Part shown: positions 33,805-44,094 of the stretch, piece after piece
Numbering within the stretch: position 1 is the first letter of the stretch
How the letters are laid out: the number at the start of each line of letters is the position of its first letter
NCBI RefSeq assembly: GCF_947507565.1
Contig: NC_089183.1
Location: 1,860,001 to 1,924,000 of the forward strand
Source of the DNA: Oscarella lobularis
Taxonomy: Eukaryota; Porifera; Homoscleromorpha; Homosclerophorida; Oscarellidae
DNA length: 64,000 nt
Direction: 5' to 3'
Notes under the pieces: model-generated
What the model saw: the letters and a program-made list of their open reading frames with translations, nothing else
Databases searched by the model: none
Told to the model about the DNA's origin: nothing
Program-made: the position numbers and the translations under genes

Positions 33805-34600
33805 CACGTCGCCATTGACCAGTAGATAGTGTCTTCCGGGTTGATATGTAATCTCGAACGGCCCATAGTTCTTTCGCGCTGTACACAAGACGAAAATGAA
33901 ACTTGTTGATCAGTGCCGTCGTCCAACATGGATTCCAACGTATCCTCTAGTACTCTTTCTTTGGAACGACATTCAGCCCGCATATCTGCGATAAGATGCC
34001 GTAAAGAAGACGATGAACACTGGGAATTTAGTACACCTACAACAACGAAAGTAAGGACTGCCCAAGCAAAGCATAGCTTTATTCCCTTCTCACCGAAGAG
34101 ATGACTGGCTTGCTCCACCTTTCCTAACACGGTAGATATAGCAGCAGGGTGACGAGTCAGTAATGCGCGATCGCATTCTCGTAGAGTCGAAGGAAGAGAA
34201 AGGATAAAGTCGCGAACGTCAGCCATTTTGAGCGTGAGGTCGCGCAGGCGCAATAACAGGGGTTGATAATGATAACAAGGACGGAGATGATGATGATAAT
34301 CTTGCAAAGAAACGCTTTACTTGAAGTAAGCAAATGAACTCGGTCATAAAAGGTGAAATTTTGGTAGCAACTCCAATAAATGCTTTTCACCGATTATGTG
34401 ATACTTGATCAAAAAACAGTAACTCTTGATGAAAAAACTTTAACTCTTGATGAAAAAACTCTAACACTTGATCAAAAAACTCTCGCACTTGATCAAAAAA
34501 CTCTAGCACTTAATAAAAAAACTCTAGCATTTGATCGTAAAAAATTAATTACGACACTTTGACTTTTGTCCCATTTGGCGTTCCATACGAGTGGGCGTAT
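33805..34600 (-). pseudogene. Integrase-type transposon copy X, truncated
   Basis: Minus-strand copy of the same element as 58320-60120. Shared protein blocks include MADVRDFILSLPSTLRECDR, VLEDTLESMLDDGTDQQVSF and VQRERTMGRSR..INPED (34240 to about 33880). At higher coordinates the two copies also share non-coding DNA, including a TTGATCAA-rich repeat and the block near 34540-34590. The copy stops near 33805 against the MULE gene, before the integrase core. A frame change lies near 33890. Confidence 0.75.
34400..34550. repeat. About 21-bp minisatellite built on TTGATCAA
   Basis: Around seven units of the form ACTTGATCAAAAAACTCTAGC. The same repeat, inverted and with different unit order, sits at the matching place in copy Y (58718-58862). 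Confidence 0.9.
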
Positions 34601-34977
34601 CCCACTTCAGTTGCATATCAAAACAGGAGATCCCACTTTCCCACGCTTGTGGGCGCAGAATGTCTAACGTCGAGGAGCGTGATTCTAATTTCGTCTTCTT
34701 GCAAGCTGGCAAACTTTGGTCGCGCGCACACATTTCGTTCCATATCGGGAGGCGGAAGAAAACTGCGCATGGCGGCACGGGCGAGGCGTGGTGACGACAT
34801 CTTGCACGAGAACGCGCTCCCCGTGTCGAGACGCACGCCGCCGCGTACCGCAAGCGATTATATGAAACAATAGCCGTTTGCTATCAGTCGTTGTTTGGGA
34901 AAATTTTGATCGCTTAGGAGGTCGCGTTTACGGTACGGCAACTATCTGAAATACGGTCGTCGTCGCCGAGCGCAAAG
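34601..34977. other. Intergenic, no gene recognised
   Basis: Short frames only. The part nearest copy X (34600 to about 34680) may still belong to that element, because it weakly matches 58640-58690. Confidence 0.35.
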
Positions 34978-35310
34978 TGACGGAGGATCTGTCGCCGGAC
35001 CCCTTCGTCGACGACGTCGCCGCCGATCGACGCGGCGATCGCGCTCTTCTCTACGAGGCCGAAAGTCCCGACGAGGCGGCTCTCGTGCAGGCGGCGAAAG
35101 CGTACGGCGCCGGTCTCAAGTCACGTCGCGCCGACCTCGATCGCCGTCCTACACGTACAGTACTGCCGTTCAATAGCGAAAGCAAACGCATGTCGGTGAT
35201 CGAACGCGATCCGATTCGTCGAGAGGTCGTGCTCTATATACTGCAAGGGAGCCGACGCTGTGACCGTTCAGAGCCGACTTGTATCGCGGCGGTGGATGTG
35301 AGAAAATATT
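34978..35310 (+). pseudogene. P4-type ATPase (phospholipid flippase) fragment
   Basis: One exon-sized piece of a flippase nucleotide-binding domain: LSPDPF, then LLYEAESPDEAALVQAAKAY, the conserved LPFNSESKRMSVIERDP, and after a 1-2 base frame change near 35245 the YCKGADAV motif. These are the ordered N-domain motifs of P4-ATPases. The fragment stops with VSRRWM and a TGA near 35302. No phosphorylation (DKTGT) motif or membrane segments were seen nearby, so it is an isolated fragment of a gene that normally spans more than 1,000 residues. Confidence 0.75.
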
Positions 35311-35379
35311 TATCCAACGTTTCGACTAGTAGAGTAACTCAGCAAGCGAACCGTTACGTTTTTTGACGTACCAGTGCCT

Positions 35380-35592
35380 GCAAGTTGTTGCGCGCGAACG
35401 GTGCTTGCGGATCAGGCGCATGGAACGCAATTCGTGCATAAAATATACGCAGGCTCTTTAGAATAAAAGGTTAGTGGCATATTTCTCTAAACTACGTAGG
35501 TGCGTTCTATGGCGTTCCCGCCAACGCTGTACTTTATGCACGAGTGGCATTACACGCGCCTGAGCCGCAAGCACCTCTCGCGCGCAACGAGT
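35380..35592. repeat. Inverted-repeat element with GC-rich ends
   Basis: Arms of about 55 bp: GCGCGCGAACGGTGCTTGCG at about 35387 pairs with CGCAAGCACCTCTCGCGCGC near 35567-35586. A further copy of the right arm occurs downstream (CGCGCCTGAGCCGCAAGCAT near 35644), giving a partial tandem duplication. No target duplication was found. Confidence 0.7.
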
Positions 35593-36189
35593 CGCAGACA
35601 CTTGCACCCAAAATGGGCGCGCCAACGCTTTTGTGGCGTTCCACGCGCCTGAGCCGCAAGCATCGCTCCGATTCGCTCGCGCGCAAATTTGTCAATAAAT
35701 ATTGCAAGGGACAGGAGACACTTAGGAGGCCCTCCAGTAATTCCACGAATCATGAATCACGTTATTACGACTGAGGAGGCACTCTCAGGCAGCCGATCGA
35801 AGTTCATCGTCCATGCACAGTCCTTTCATCTAGTGCTGTTGTGAGTAGTTGTGAGTGTATTGTGGGTGGGGCTAATAGAAGTGTTACGACGCCTCTTCGA
35901 GACTGACACATACAGCGCTCTCTTTCGGTTGAGTGTTTATGTGCGTTTGCAGATAAAATGCGTCGCCCGAACGGCCGCTGCAGGAATCGTTTTCTTGCAC
36001 AGCTGTTTGTCCTCAGGTACTTCGAAGAAAACGTCTGGGGCAACGCGTAGCAAAGGGGCGTAAGAATGCAACAGATAGGTCTTTCAGTCGTTTTTTTTCT
36101 TAGGAGACGAAGCGCTGTTCAGTTTGAGGTGAATTCAAGAGCCTGGCATAATAGATTTTATTGTCACTTTTTTCTTCTTCAGGAAAGCG

Positions 36190-36350
36190 TCCTGGGCATG
36201 ACGTCATAAACTGCTCCAGGGTCCTGAGCAAGACTTTGTGACAAAAAACTGCTCTTCCTGGGGTCCTGAGCACGACCCCCAGTGCATAAAAACTGCTCTT
36301 CCTGGGGTCCTGGGCAAGACCCCTAGCGCATAAAAAACTGCCTGAACGCA
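36190..36350. repeat. About 45-bp tandem repeat, 3-4 units
   Basis: Units of the form AAACTGCTCTTCCTGGGG followed by TCCTGAGCA(C/A)GACC and a short tail. A related single piece (CTGGGCACGAGCCGAAAAAC) occurs near 28307. Confidence 0.8.
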
Positions 36351-38262
36351 AGGGGGAACTATGTGCAATTTTTTTCAAGTTTTTATTTGAAATAAAAGGC
36401 CTTTACCCTGTCATTTTTGCCCTAGCTACCTACACTACCTACCCTATCTATCCTACCTACCCTAGCTAACCTAACTATTTGAACCCCTCCCCTTCGTGTA
36501 TTATGCGCCTACTAAAATATAAAAAGCTATAAAAAATACAAAATAAAACTACTCCATGGTCTCTTTTCTCTTCGTTTGCCGTCTTCAGTCACTGCGCCAC
36601 CTTCTACACAAAGACGAAATAAAATGTACGCTTATGCACTGAGAGTGGTCGGAGCTGCGCGAATTTGTTACCTGCAGTAGAGGAGATTTTGACTGACTTG
36701 CACTGCTTGTGCAATGAAATCGCGGTCACAGGCTTCGCTGGCGTAGAGACTGTTATCATTCTTACTCTTGTCCGCCTCAAATTGTGACAATTTAGCTTCG
36801 GAGCTCGTAAGAAAAAGAAAATGCACGATTGAGCAAAGGGGGCCAAAATCCGTGCAAGCGTCTCTCATAGCCTAGGCGCCTGTGCTCGCCAAGCAAATAG
36901 GAGCCGGAAAATAACGTTGTTTAGCAGAAAAGCAATGCATTTTCGCGTTCCGCTTACCTGTTTCACAATCGAGTCGCTTTTTATCGGATCCGATGAGAAA
37001 AAGGAGTCCCAATCGCTCGCTGAAATGCCAAGAAGCGCCGTCTGCCTCTATCTTGCAGTAGAATGGCACAGAGACCCAATGCAGAGCAAAGGAATCTCGA
37101 AAAGACGACGATCTGCGTGGACGAGCCGGAGATACAAGACCCGGACAATCGCGTGCCTCGCACCTGTGGCAGAGATAAATATACGAATCCCCCTAACCTA
37201 CTATATGTAATTAAGAGTATTAGTTGACGATTTCCAAAAAACACACATTCCTTAATAACAAATGTAGACTATACCCAATGACGTCATCCACAGGAACGTA
37301 GATAGAACTCGACGAGCCCTTTCAAATTATATAGTACGACCTCAGCGGACCTAAAATAACGCTAATCCCGCAACTTATTAGTTATGATTCCCTTTTGGAA
37401 AATTAAAATAAAGCCTAATTTCGCAAGAAATGCTCTAAAACACTCGGAATTTTTTCTGAGAAAGGACACCCACAGTAGAATTTCCCTCAGCCACTCCCCC
37501 AACGAATTTCTACAACTCCCTAGCAATTAAAATTGATAGAAGAATTTTTCCCATCACAAAGCCTTTAAGTGGCTATAACTTGGAACCACAGGCATGAATC
37601 CAGCCATAACTCTCCCTCCGCAGTAAGACCTCGTCAAGGAACCCAACTCTCCTGCCGTTGCCATCGCTACCGAGGATTTCCTAAAAACCAGTTTGTCAAC
37701 CCCTACCTCTCAAGATTCCCCCCCCCCCCACACTCGCTGTCCTCCTCTCCCCTCCAATAAAATTCCTCTAATAAAAAGACATTTAAAACAATAGGAAACT
37801 ACATATAAATCCATACCCTCTATTAACGACCCCCTCTTTCGCTCTTTCCTCTTCTTAATGGACCGCCCCTCCTTTCCCTTCAACGCTCGATGCTTCCCCC
37901 TTTTTATCTCCCTCTTCCCTCCCTCCCCATCGCGCTTCTCCCCGTGCTTGCTCTTCGTAAAATCATTTCCTTCATCTACCATCCAGTCTTCGCCCACCTC
38001 TGGGAGTCGGACGAGAACAAATTCAAAATGCACTGGCTTCAAATCGCCTTCGGAAAAGGTACAGAAACTGAATTGAATTTCTGTCAATTATAATGAAAAA
38101 GCAATCGTAAAATTAAGAACATGCGCTACGCAAAACTCAACTATTAAACTCAAGTTCTTAGACTGAAAACACCTTTTATAGCTAGAAAAGAGAGCATGCA
38201 ACGCAGCATTAGCTAAGCTCTTCCGCCCATCAGGATTCTAAATAAACAGGAGAGCACGTTTT
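36351..38262. other. Intergenic, low-complexity stretches, no gene assigned
   Basis: Holds CTAC-type repeats (36420-36475), a C10 run near 37720 and CT-rich sequence at 37800-37960. One exon-like opening, MAQRPNAEQRNLEKTTICVD at 37063, follows a splice-acceptor-like TTGCAG but leads nowhere clear. The flank 35593-36189 is likewise without a recognised gene. Confidence 0.35.
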
Positions 38263-39575
38263 CTAATGAAACAGAGTTCCGTACTTGAATTTAAATTCAG
38301 GCTTTTTGACCCTCTGCAGTCCACGGAGCCGGAGACTACCCATTGATTTTTTAAAACGAGCGAGCGAACGAGCGAGCATGGGCATCTTACCGGATCATCG
38401 CGTCAAAGGAAAAAACGCCACACAAGATATCCCGCCTTTTCTTTCTCTGGCCAATATTTGACTACCTAATATTAAATACATATATATTAATTAATTAATA
38501 TTCTATTTATCTCACTTTGAATATATTCCACATCATATCGATACCCGGGTTTCTTTGGAGCATACTCTAACACTTTCAAGAGTTTATGGCCACGAACCTA
38601 AAAAAGAAAATATATAATTAATTACATGTTTAATTACCTTCAGCTTCTGTCTTACAACTCTAAGTGGCTTTCCTTTCTTCCAGTCCTGTGCTTCTGCTCC
38701 TTCTTTAGTAAAAGAAGTGTTGCAATTGAGCGCAAGAGCCCTGATATATAATTGAGCTATATTATAATCCATAACCTATATCTATTCAAACCTGTTTGTT
38801 CCTGTCAGCGTCTGGTCTTTGACTGCGACGTCTCGCCAGGTTTTCGACCTCCGTCTCCCGTATACGTAAAAGCCTCTCCTTCATCCTAGAGAAAAGATTA
38901 AAATAAATATATCAAGAAAATGATATCTCACCTGATCGTCTTCATAGGTACCAGATAAAACTACAGAAAATGCGCCCTCATCTTTGCGACCTTGGATTCC
39001 TTTTTGGGAGGGTCGATGTATGCCACATTCACTTGCCTATAAAAATCCCTCCAAAAGTTTAATAATTTATGATGATGCGTTATGACTCACTTGATATCGA
39101 TATCTCCAGTGACTTCCTACCGGAATTCCGCAAATTTTTCCAAAATGATTGATGGCGACGTTCGATCTTTCAACGCATCCATTTCCTGTAGAAAAAAAAC
39201 CGAAGTGAATGCATGTATGAGCTATTGATACTAATTATTTAATTTCTTTATCTTACCAGTCCCAAATTTGGCGCACTCTAATTCTAATTCCACAGTGACG
39301 TCGTCGGCCAAAGGAGCTTCCCTGCACACAAAGAGTGAGATAGCAATAGCAAGCCTGACACGTACAATTTAGCGACTTCTTTCCGACACTCGGACGTCTT
39401 CATTGGTGAGATCAATGACATCGTCTAATATGGCTGACAGATGCTCAAGTCTAAAAAATCGTAGCGACATTCGACCGGGATTGCTCCGAGTGATGTCGTG
39501 TTTGGTTTTTGACTCGACCATTACGACTTCCTCCTTGACCCGAACTCCAGGGCGTCTTTTGCTTGGAGACGCCAT
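38263..39575 (-). pseudogene. SRA/YDG-domain gene (UHRF-like reader), nine exons
   Basis: Nine minus-strand exons: 39575-39377, 39322-39257, 39185-39091, 39036-38932, 38885-38792, 38740-38638, 38597-38516, 38461-38391 and 38313-38263. The eight introns of 40-77 bp are all GT..AG. The predicted product is about 288 residues: a basic head (MASPSKRRPGVRVKEEVV) and one SRA domain, the fold that flips out and reads methylated cytosine in UHRF1. Motifs in order: [115 protein letters not shown] and RDDP. UHRF1's ubiquitin-like, tudor, PHD and RING domains are absent, so this is an SRA-only protein. Two lesions: a missing base in exon 5 near 38820, and TGA in place of an Arg codon (CGA) before RDDP in exon 8. 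Confidence 0.85.
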
Positions 39576-39642
39576 TGCGCTGTCACTGTCGCTGCCGGAA
39601 TCCTACGTAAAAGATGGGACTTCGAGTGACGGCGAAATACTA

Positions 39643-40330
39643 GAGTCCCGTATCTAGTTTGGAACACATCAACTTTGGAACAAGCGGTTTACCTTTTAGA
39701 ACGGACTACCGTTAAAACAGTTAAAGGCAAAAATGTGGCGAAATAACTCGAAAAACTCGTTGTAAAGTTGCAGCTTGTTTCGTTGCGTTTTATAGGAGTA
39801 AGCGAAGTTAGAAGAGGGACGAGTCACGTAATCTGTCTTTCGAACACACCCATGCGCTTTGGAACAGGCTCTCTAACTCCGTCAGCTTTTATCGCACAGA
39901 GACGTTCTATATACCGTTTGAAAGCCTAAAGCCTCTTCTATCTCGCTAAATTTATGGGATTGTCGGAGATTGCATTCTCGCTGAGATATCGCCGATTGAG
40001 TAAGGAAGGGTAGCGTGCTCTAGATTGGAACACACGTTTTGTACAGCCAACTAGTGCCTAAGCATTCAAACGCAGCCAAATCGTTCACACAGTCTTCTTT
40101 CATCATTATCGCTAGGAGTACGCCGCAATTAGATCGTTTTGTAGCCATCAAGTACAAAAATGGGAGGGCCATATCCTGGACGTAGGGTCTTTAGCCATTT
40201 AGCCTCCTTTGTTCGAGTACGTACTGCGATGAATCCATCGAGCAGACCCAAACTGTCGCTTCGAGGCCAAATAGTTCGACCGACGGGCATTGCGAGACGA
40301 TCCGCAACGTTCTTGGCGGCTAGCAGTGAT
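39643..40330 (+). repeat. Left 688-bp inverted repeat of the Tigger-like element
   Basis: Pairs with 43403-44090 on the other strand. Its inner 100-170 bp overlap the start of the transposase frame. Confidence 0.92.
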
Positions 40331-43246
40331 GGACGAACGTCAACGTATCAGCAGTGGAACACACACGGCTTGCAGAAGGCGATCCATGAGCTCGAGAGCG
40401 AAAACGCTCGTAGCTACCGTGTGGTTGCTCGTGAGGGGGGAATACCGCCAACCACTCTCTACAATCGACAGAAAATTTTGACCAACCCCCACTTGTCTGG
40501 TGACAGTCGCCGCTACTTTACCGATAAAGAGGAAGACGAGTTAGCTTCTTTCCTTACTAGAAGTGCGGAAGTGGGCTGCGGGCGAACAATAAAACAGGTA
40601 GATGCTCGTGCTTAACACTGCTTCAACAGCTAAAACTAGCAGCTGAAGGTACGCTGTTATTCTTGCCATCTTCGCTGTCAAGTTGATTGGCGTTTGTATT
40701 TGGCAGTCGTTAAGCTAGAAGTCCGAAGAAAAGTTATAAGAGGGGGAAAAGATATTCAAGCAAAGAGGATAATTCAAATAATCGACAAAAAGTAATACAT
40801 TTTAATGTTATTTTGAGCAAATTAAGAAAAATTAATTTTTAGAATTCAACTTCCGAACATCACATCCATCAAAGAGCTGCAAGGATTGTGTGAGGTCACC
40901 GAAACTGCTCTCGCCTCAAGCTGGAGGCTAATGAACAACAGAAAATGTAATTTCATACCTACCATTGCGGATCTCGCAAAGAAAATGATGAAATTCAAAT
41001 TCTAATAAACCGAAAAAAATTATTCTGTAGCAGTTCAACATTTATCTCTCTTTTTCCAGATTTTTTATGACGCTAAATCTTTTTTATTTTTATATTACTA
41101 TTTTTGTTTTATTATAGCCGAATTTGGCTCTGAAGTGCTGTTTCCTCGCTTGGAAGTCGCTGCCGCCGCCGTGACCGACGACGTCGCCGCTGCCGCCGTG
41201 ACCGACGACGTCGCCGCTGCCGCCGTAACCGACGACGTCGCCTCCGCCGCCCTGGCCGCCGAGGACTACGTCCACGATTGGTAAAGTAAGAGTCACTTTG
41301 TAGCCAGCTCGTTAATAATATAATTTCAATCACTTTTTCTTTTAGTCATTGAGTTGGGCCAATTTTCTGAAGGTAAGAAGGAGACAATATGATTTCATTA
41401 GTTTTACCTATTTTTTACAAGACAAACCTTTAACACTGCTTCAACAGCTAAAACTAGCAGCTGAAGGTACGCTGTTATTCTTGCCATCTTCGCTGTCAAG
41501 TTGATTGGCGTTTGTATTTGGCAGTCGTTAATAAAAAATATTTTTATCTAATCGTATAGGCACTAGCTGTAGCCCAAGAAATTTTGTCCGCCAAAGGCAT
41601 TGTGAGGGATATTATCACGCATGGATGGTTTGAAAAATTTAAGAAGGGACATCCTGAACTTGTACTAAAAACTGCTGAATCGCTGTCGAAAGCGAGATTA
41701 ACTGCCACAAAGAGAAGTGTCTTGGACAAGTATTACGACACGCTTTTTGCCCTTCTTGAAGAAAACGATATCATGAACGAGCCAAGCCGAATTTTCAATT
41801 TTGACGAAACTCCTATACCGCTGGAATTCAAACCTCCCAAAATTATAGCAAGAAAAGGGCAGAGACATGTGTTTTCCGTCACTTCCGGAGACAAAACACA
41901 AATATCTGTTTTAGCTTGTGTTTGCGCTTCTGGATTTGCTTTGCCACCTCACATACTTTTCAAGAAAAGTTTTGGTTGGAATGAGAGATTGGTAGAAGGA
42001 CAGGTACCGGATACGAGGTACACTGTTACTGATTCAGGATGGAGCACTAGTGCGGTTTTTGAAGGATGGTTTTTTGAGCTTTTTCTTGCCTACGCTCCAG
42101 CAAAGCGACCGTTATTGCTAATAATGGATGGTCACTCAACTCATTACAATCCGGCGGTTATTAAAACTGCAGCACAAGAAGGGATTATTTTATTTCTGTT
42201 GCCTCCAAGCACAACGCATTTGACTCAGCCTTTAGACAGAAGCGTATTCCACGCACTGAAAGCTCATTGGACAACAGCCTGCCACAATTTCAGTACAAAA
42301 ACGAGAGGAAAGTTCGTCACTAAGACAAATTTTAATTTTGTCTTTGCTGAAGCTTGGAAAAGTGCGATGAATGTTGGCAACATTTCTTCGTCCTTTAAGA
42401 TGACGGGCATCTATCCTTTCAACAGACAGGCAATTGCGCTTGCCGAGGATAGCGTGGAACAACGTGCAGAAGCAGCGAAAAATCCTGCCATACGATTTCT
42501 TCCAATACTCACGCCTATCCCTGAACACCGTCGAAGATCAGCCTCACCTCTTCGAGTTTCAATTCAGGATTTTTCAAGCCCTAATGAATCTTCGTCAGTG
42601 AGCATTTTGGAAGAGCCTCGATTCACAATGTCGGAAGAGAAACGATTCCAACGACGCCTAGAGGAGGGATACAACCTGAGCGATCCCAGATATTCTGAAT
42701 GGATTCGGCTAAATCATCCTAGCAAATCTATCACTGCTTCAGCTTTGCCGCTGTCTATTGTTGGCAAACCTATCAAAGTAAAATTCATCGCTCCGCAGAA
42801 GCAACGACTAGAAGCGAGAACGAAATTGACGAATCTGTACGCTACTTCAAGTCATATGCATGGACCTTACTTTCTAATTACCGTATTTCTTCTAGTGCAT
42901 CCAGCATTCCTCCTCCTCCTCCAGAACGTGAGAAAAACTCAGCTGCCAAAGTTCTTACAAGCTCTTCTGTTCTGGAAGAGATTCGAATGAAAGAGAGGAA
43001 AAAAGACGAAGCTGCTGAAAGAAAGAAGCAAAAGGAGATCCTTAGGGTCACCAGACAAAAGGAAAAAGCTGAAAAAGAAAAGAAGAGAATTCAGAAGCTG
43101 AAAGGTATTAACAATGAATTTTTTGTCTTATTTGTGATTTTTGGTGAACCGTTCCAGAAAAATTACCGAGGGCTTCTGAAAGACCATTCAGAGCAGCTAG
43201 GAAGAAAAGATCCGATAACGAAGACAGTGAGTTTGTGTTTTACTAG
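40160..43246 (+). CDS. Tigger-like transposase, apparently intact, four exons
   Basis: Exons 40160-40597, 41560-42836, 42896-43104 and 43158-43246 join in phase to about 670 codons with no internal stop. Starts at 40160 or 40229 (MNPSSRPK) are both possible; the later one is nearer the conserved part. Exon 1 encodes a psq-type helix-turn-helix (LQKAIHELESENARSYRVVA) followed by SRRYFTDKEEDELASFL. Exon 2 starts ALAVAQEILS and carries the DDE core: first Asp in FNFDETPIPLEF, second in LLLIMDGHSTHYN, third in HLTQPLDRSVFHALKAHW, then SFKMTGIYPFN. Exon 3 is Lys/Glu-rich, probably coiled coil. The final exon ends SDNEDSEFVFY. The product would cut and reinsert its own element at TA sites. Intron 1 is unusually long (962 bp) because of a composite insert. 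Confidence 0.9.
40612..41531. mobile_element. Composite TTAA-flanked insert in transposase intron 1
   Basis: Two 102-bp segments, 40612-40713 and 41430-41531, appear identical, are in direct orientation, and each is bounded by TTAA on both sides. They enclose 716 bp. Removing the whole block with one TTAA leaves a 46-bp intron, the normal size for this genome. The enclosed DNA has exon-like blocks between splice-like signals: VKLEVRRKVIRGGKDIQAK after the first unit; IQLPNITSIKELQGLCEVTE from about 40845; and AEFGSEVLFPRLE running into repeated AAAAVTDDV units (27-bp repeats, 41150-41250). TTAA duplication is the hallmark of piggyBac-type elements; the composite interpretation is inference. 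Confidence 0.7.
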
Positions 43247-43402
43247 TTTAATTAAGTGCAAGAAAGAGAAACTTCTTTAGTTGTTAGGCAAGCCTTTCGG
43301 TAGAAGTAAGATTATCAAATCAAAATTTGCCTTCACGCCAATATATCAGCAAATATTTAGTTTTAATAATATTGTTTGGAGCTTTTAATAAACAATGTAT
43401 TT

Positions 43403-44090
43403 ATCACTGCTAGCCGCCAAGAACGTTGCGGATCGTCTCGCAATGCCCGTCGGTCGAACTATTCGGCCTCGAAGCGACAGCTTGGGTCTGCTCGATGGAT
43501 TCATCGCAGTACGTACTCGAACAAAGGAGGCTAAATGGCTAAAGACCCTACGTCCAGGATATGGCCCTCCCATTTTTGTACTTGATGGCTACAAAACGAT
43601 CTAATCGCGGCGTACTCCTAGCGATAATGATGAAAGAAGACTGTGTGAACGATTTGGCTGCGTTTGAATGCTTAGGCACTAGTTGGCTGTACAAAACGTG
43701 TGTTCCAATCTAGAGCACGCTACCCTTCCTTACTCAATCGGCGATATCTCAGCGAGAATGCAATCCCCGACAATCGCATAAATTTAGCGAGATAGAAGAG
43801 GCTTTAGGCTTTCAAACGGTATATAGAACGTCTCTGTGCAATAAAAGCTGACGGAGTTAGAGAGCCTGTTCCAAAGCGCATGGGTGTGTTCGAAAGACAG
43901 ATTACGTGACTCGTCCCTCTTCTAACTTCGCTTACTCCTATGAAACGCAACGAAACAAGCTGCAACTTTACAACGAGTTTTTCGAGTTATTTCGCCACAT
44001 TTTTGCCTTTAACTGTTTTAACGGTAGTCCGTTCTAAAAGGTAAACCGCTTGTTCCAAAGTTGAAGTGTTCCAAACTAGATACGGGACTC
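43403..44090 (-). repeat. Right 688-bp inverted repeat of the Tigger-like element
   Basis: Reverse complement of 39643-40330. It carries an inverted copy of the first codons of the transposase, so a second start of the gene points inward from the right end. Confidence 0.92.
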
Positions 44091-44094
44091 TACA

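Larger units (their letters stand above)
39643..44090 (+). mobile_element. Tigger/pogo-like DNA transposon with 688-bp inverted repeats
   Basis: The 4,448-bp element is flanked by TA on both sides (39641-39642 and 44091-44092), the target duplication of Tc1/mariner-pogo elements. It begins GAGTCCCGTATC and ends GATACGGGACTC. The inverted repeats (39643-40330 and 43403-44090) are the same length and nearly identical; I saw only a few transitions. Together with the unbroken transposase this points to recent activity. The left end lies 68 bp upstream of the SRA gene start codon; the right end adjoins a truncated HECT paralog. Confidence 0.92.

Noticed and set aside
34400-34550. CRISPR-like array in the TTGATCAA minisatellite
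   Set aside because: Units are contiguous without spacers, and the same array occurs within a transposon copy at 58718-58862.
37860-38080. Coding frame in CT-rich sequence
   Set aside because: Pyrimidine-rich low complexity produces open frames on both strands; no motif.
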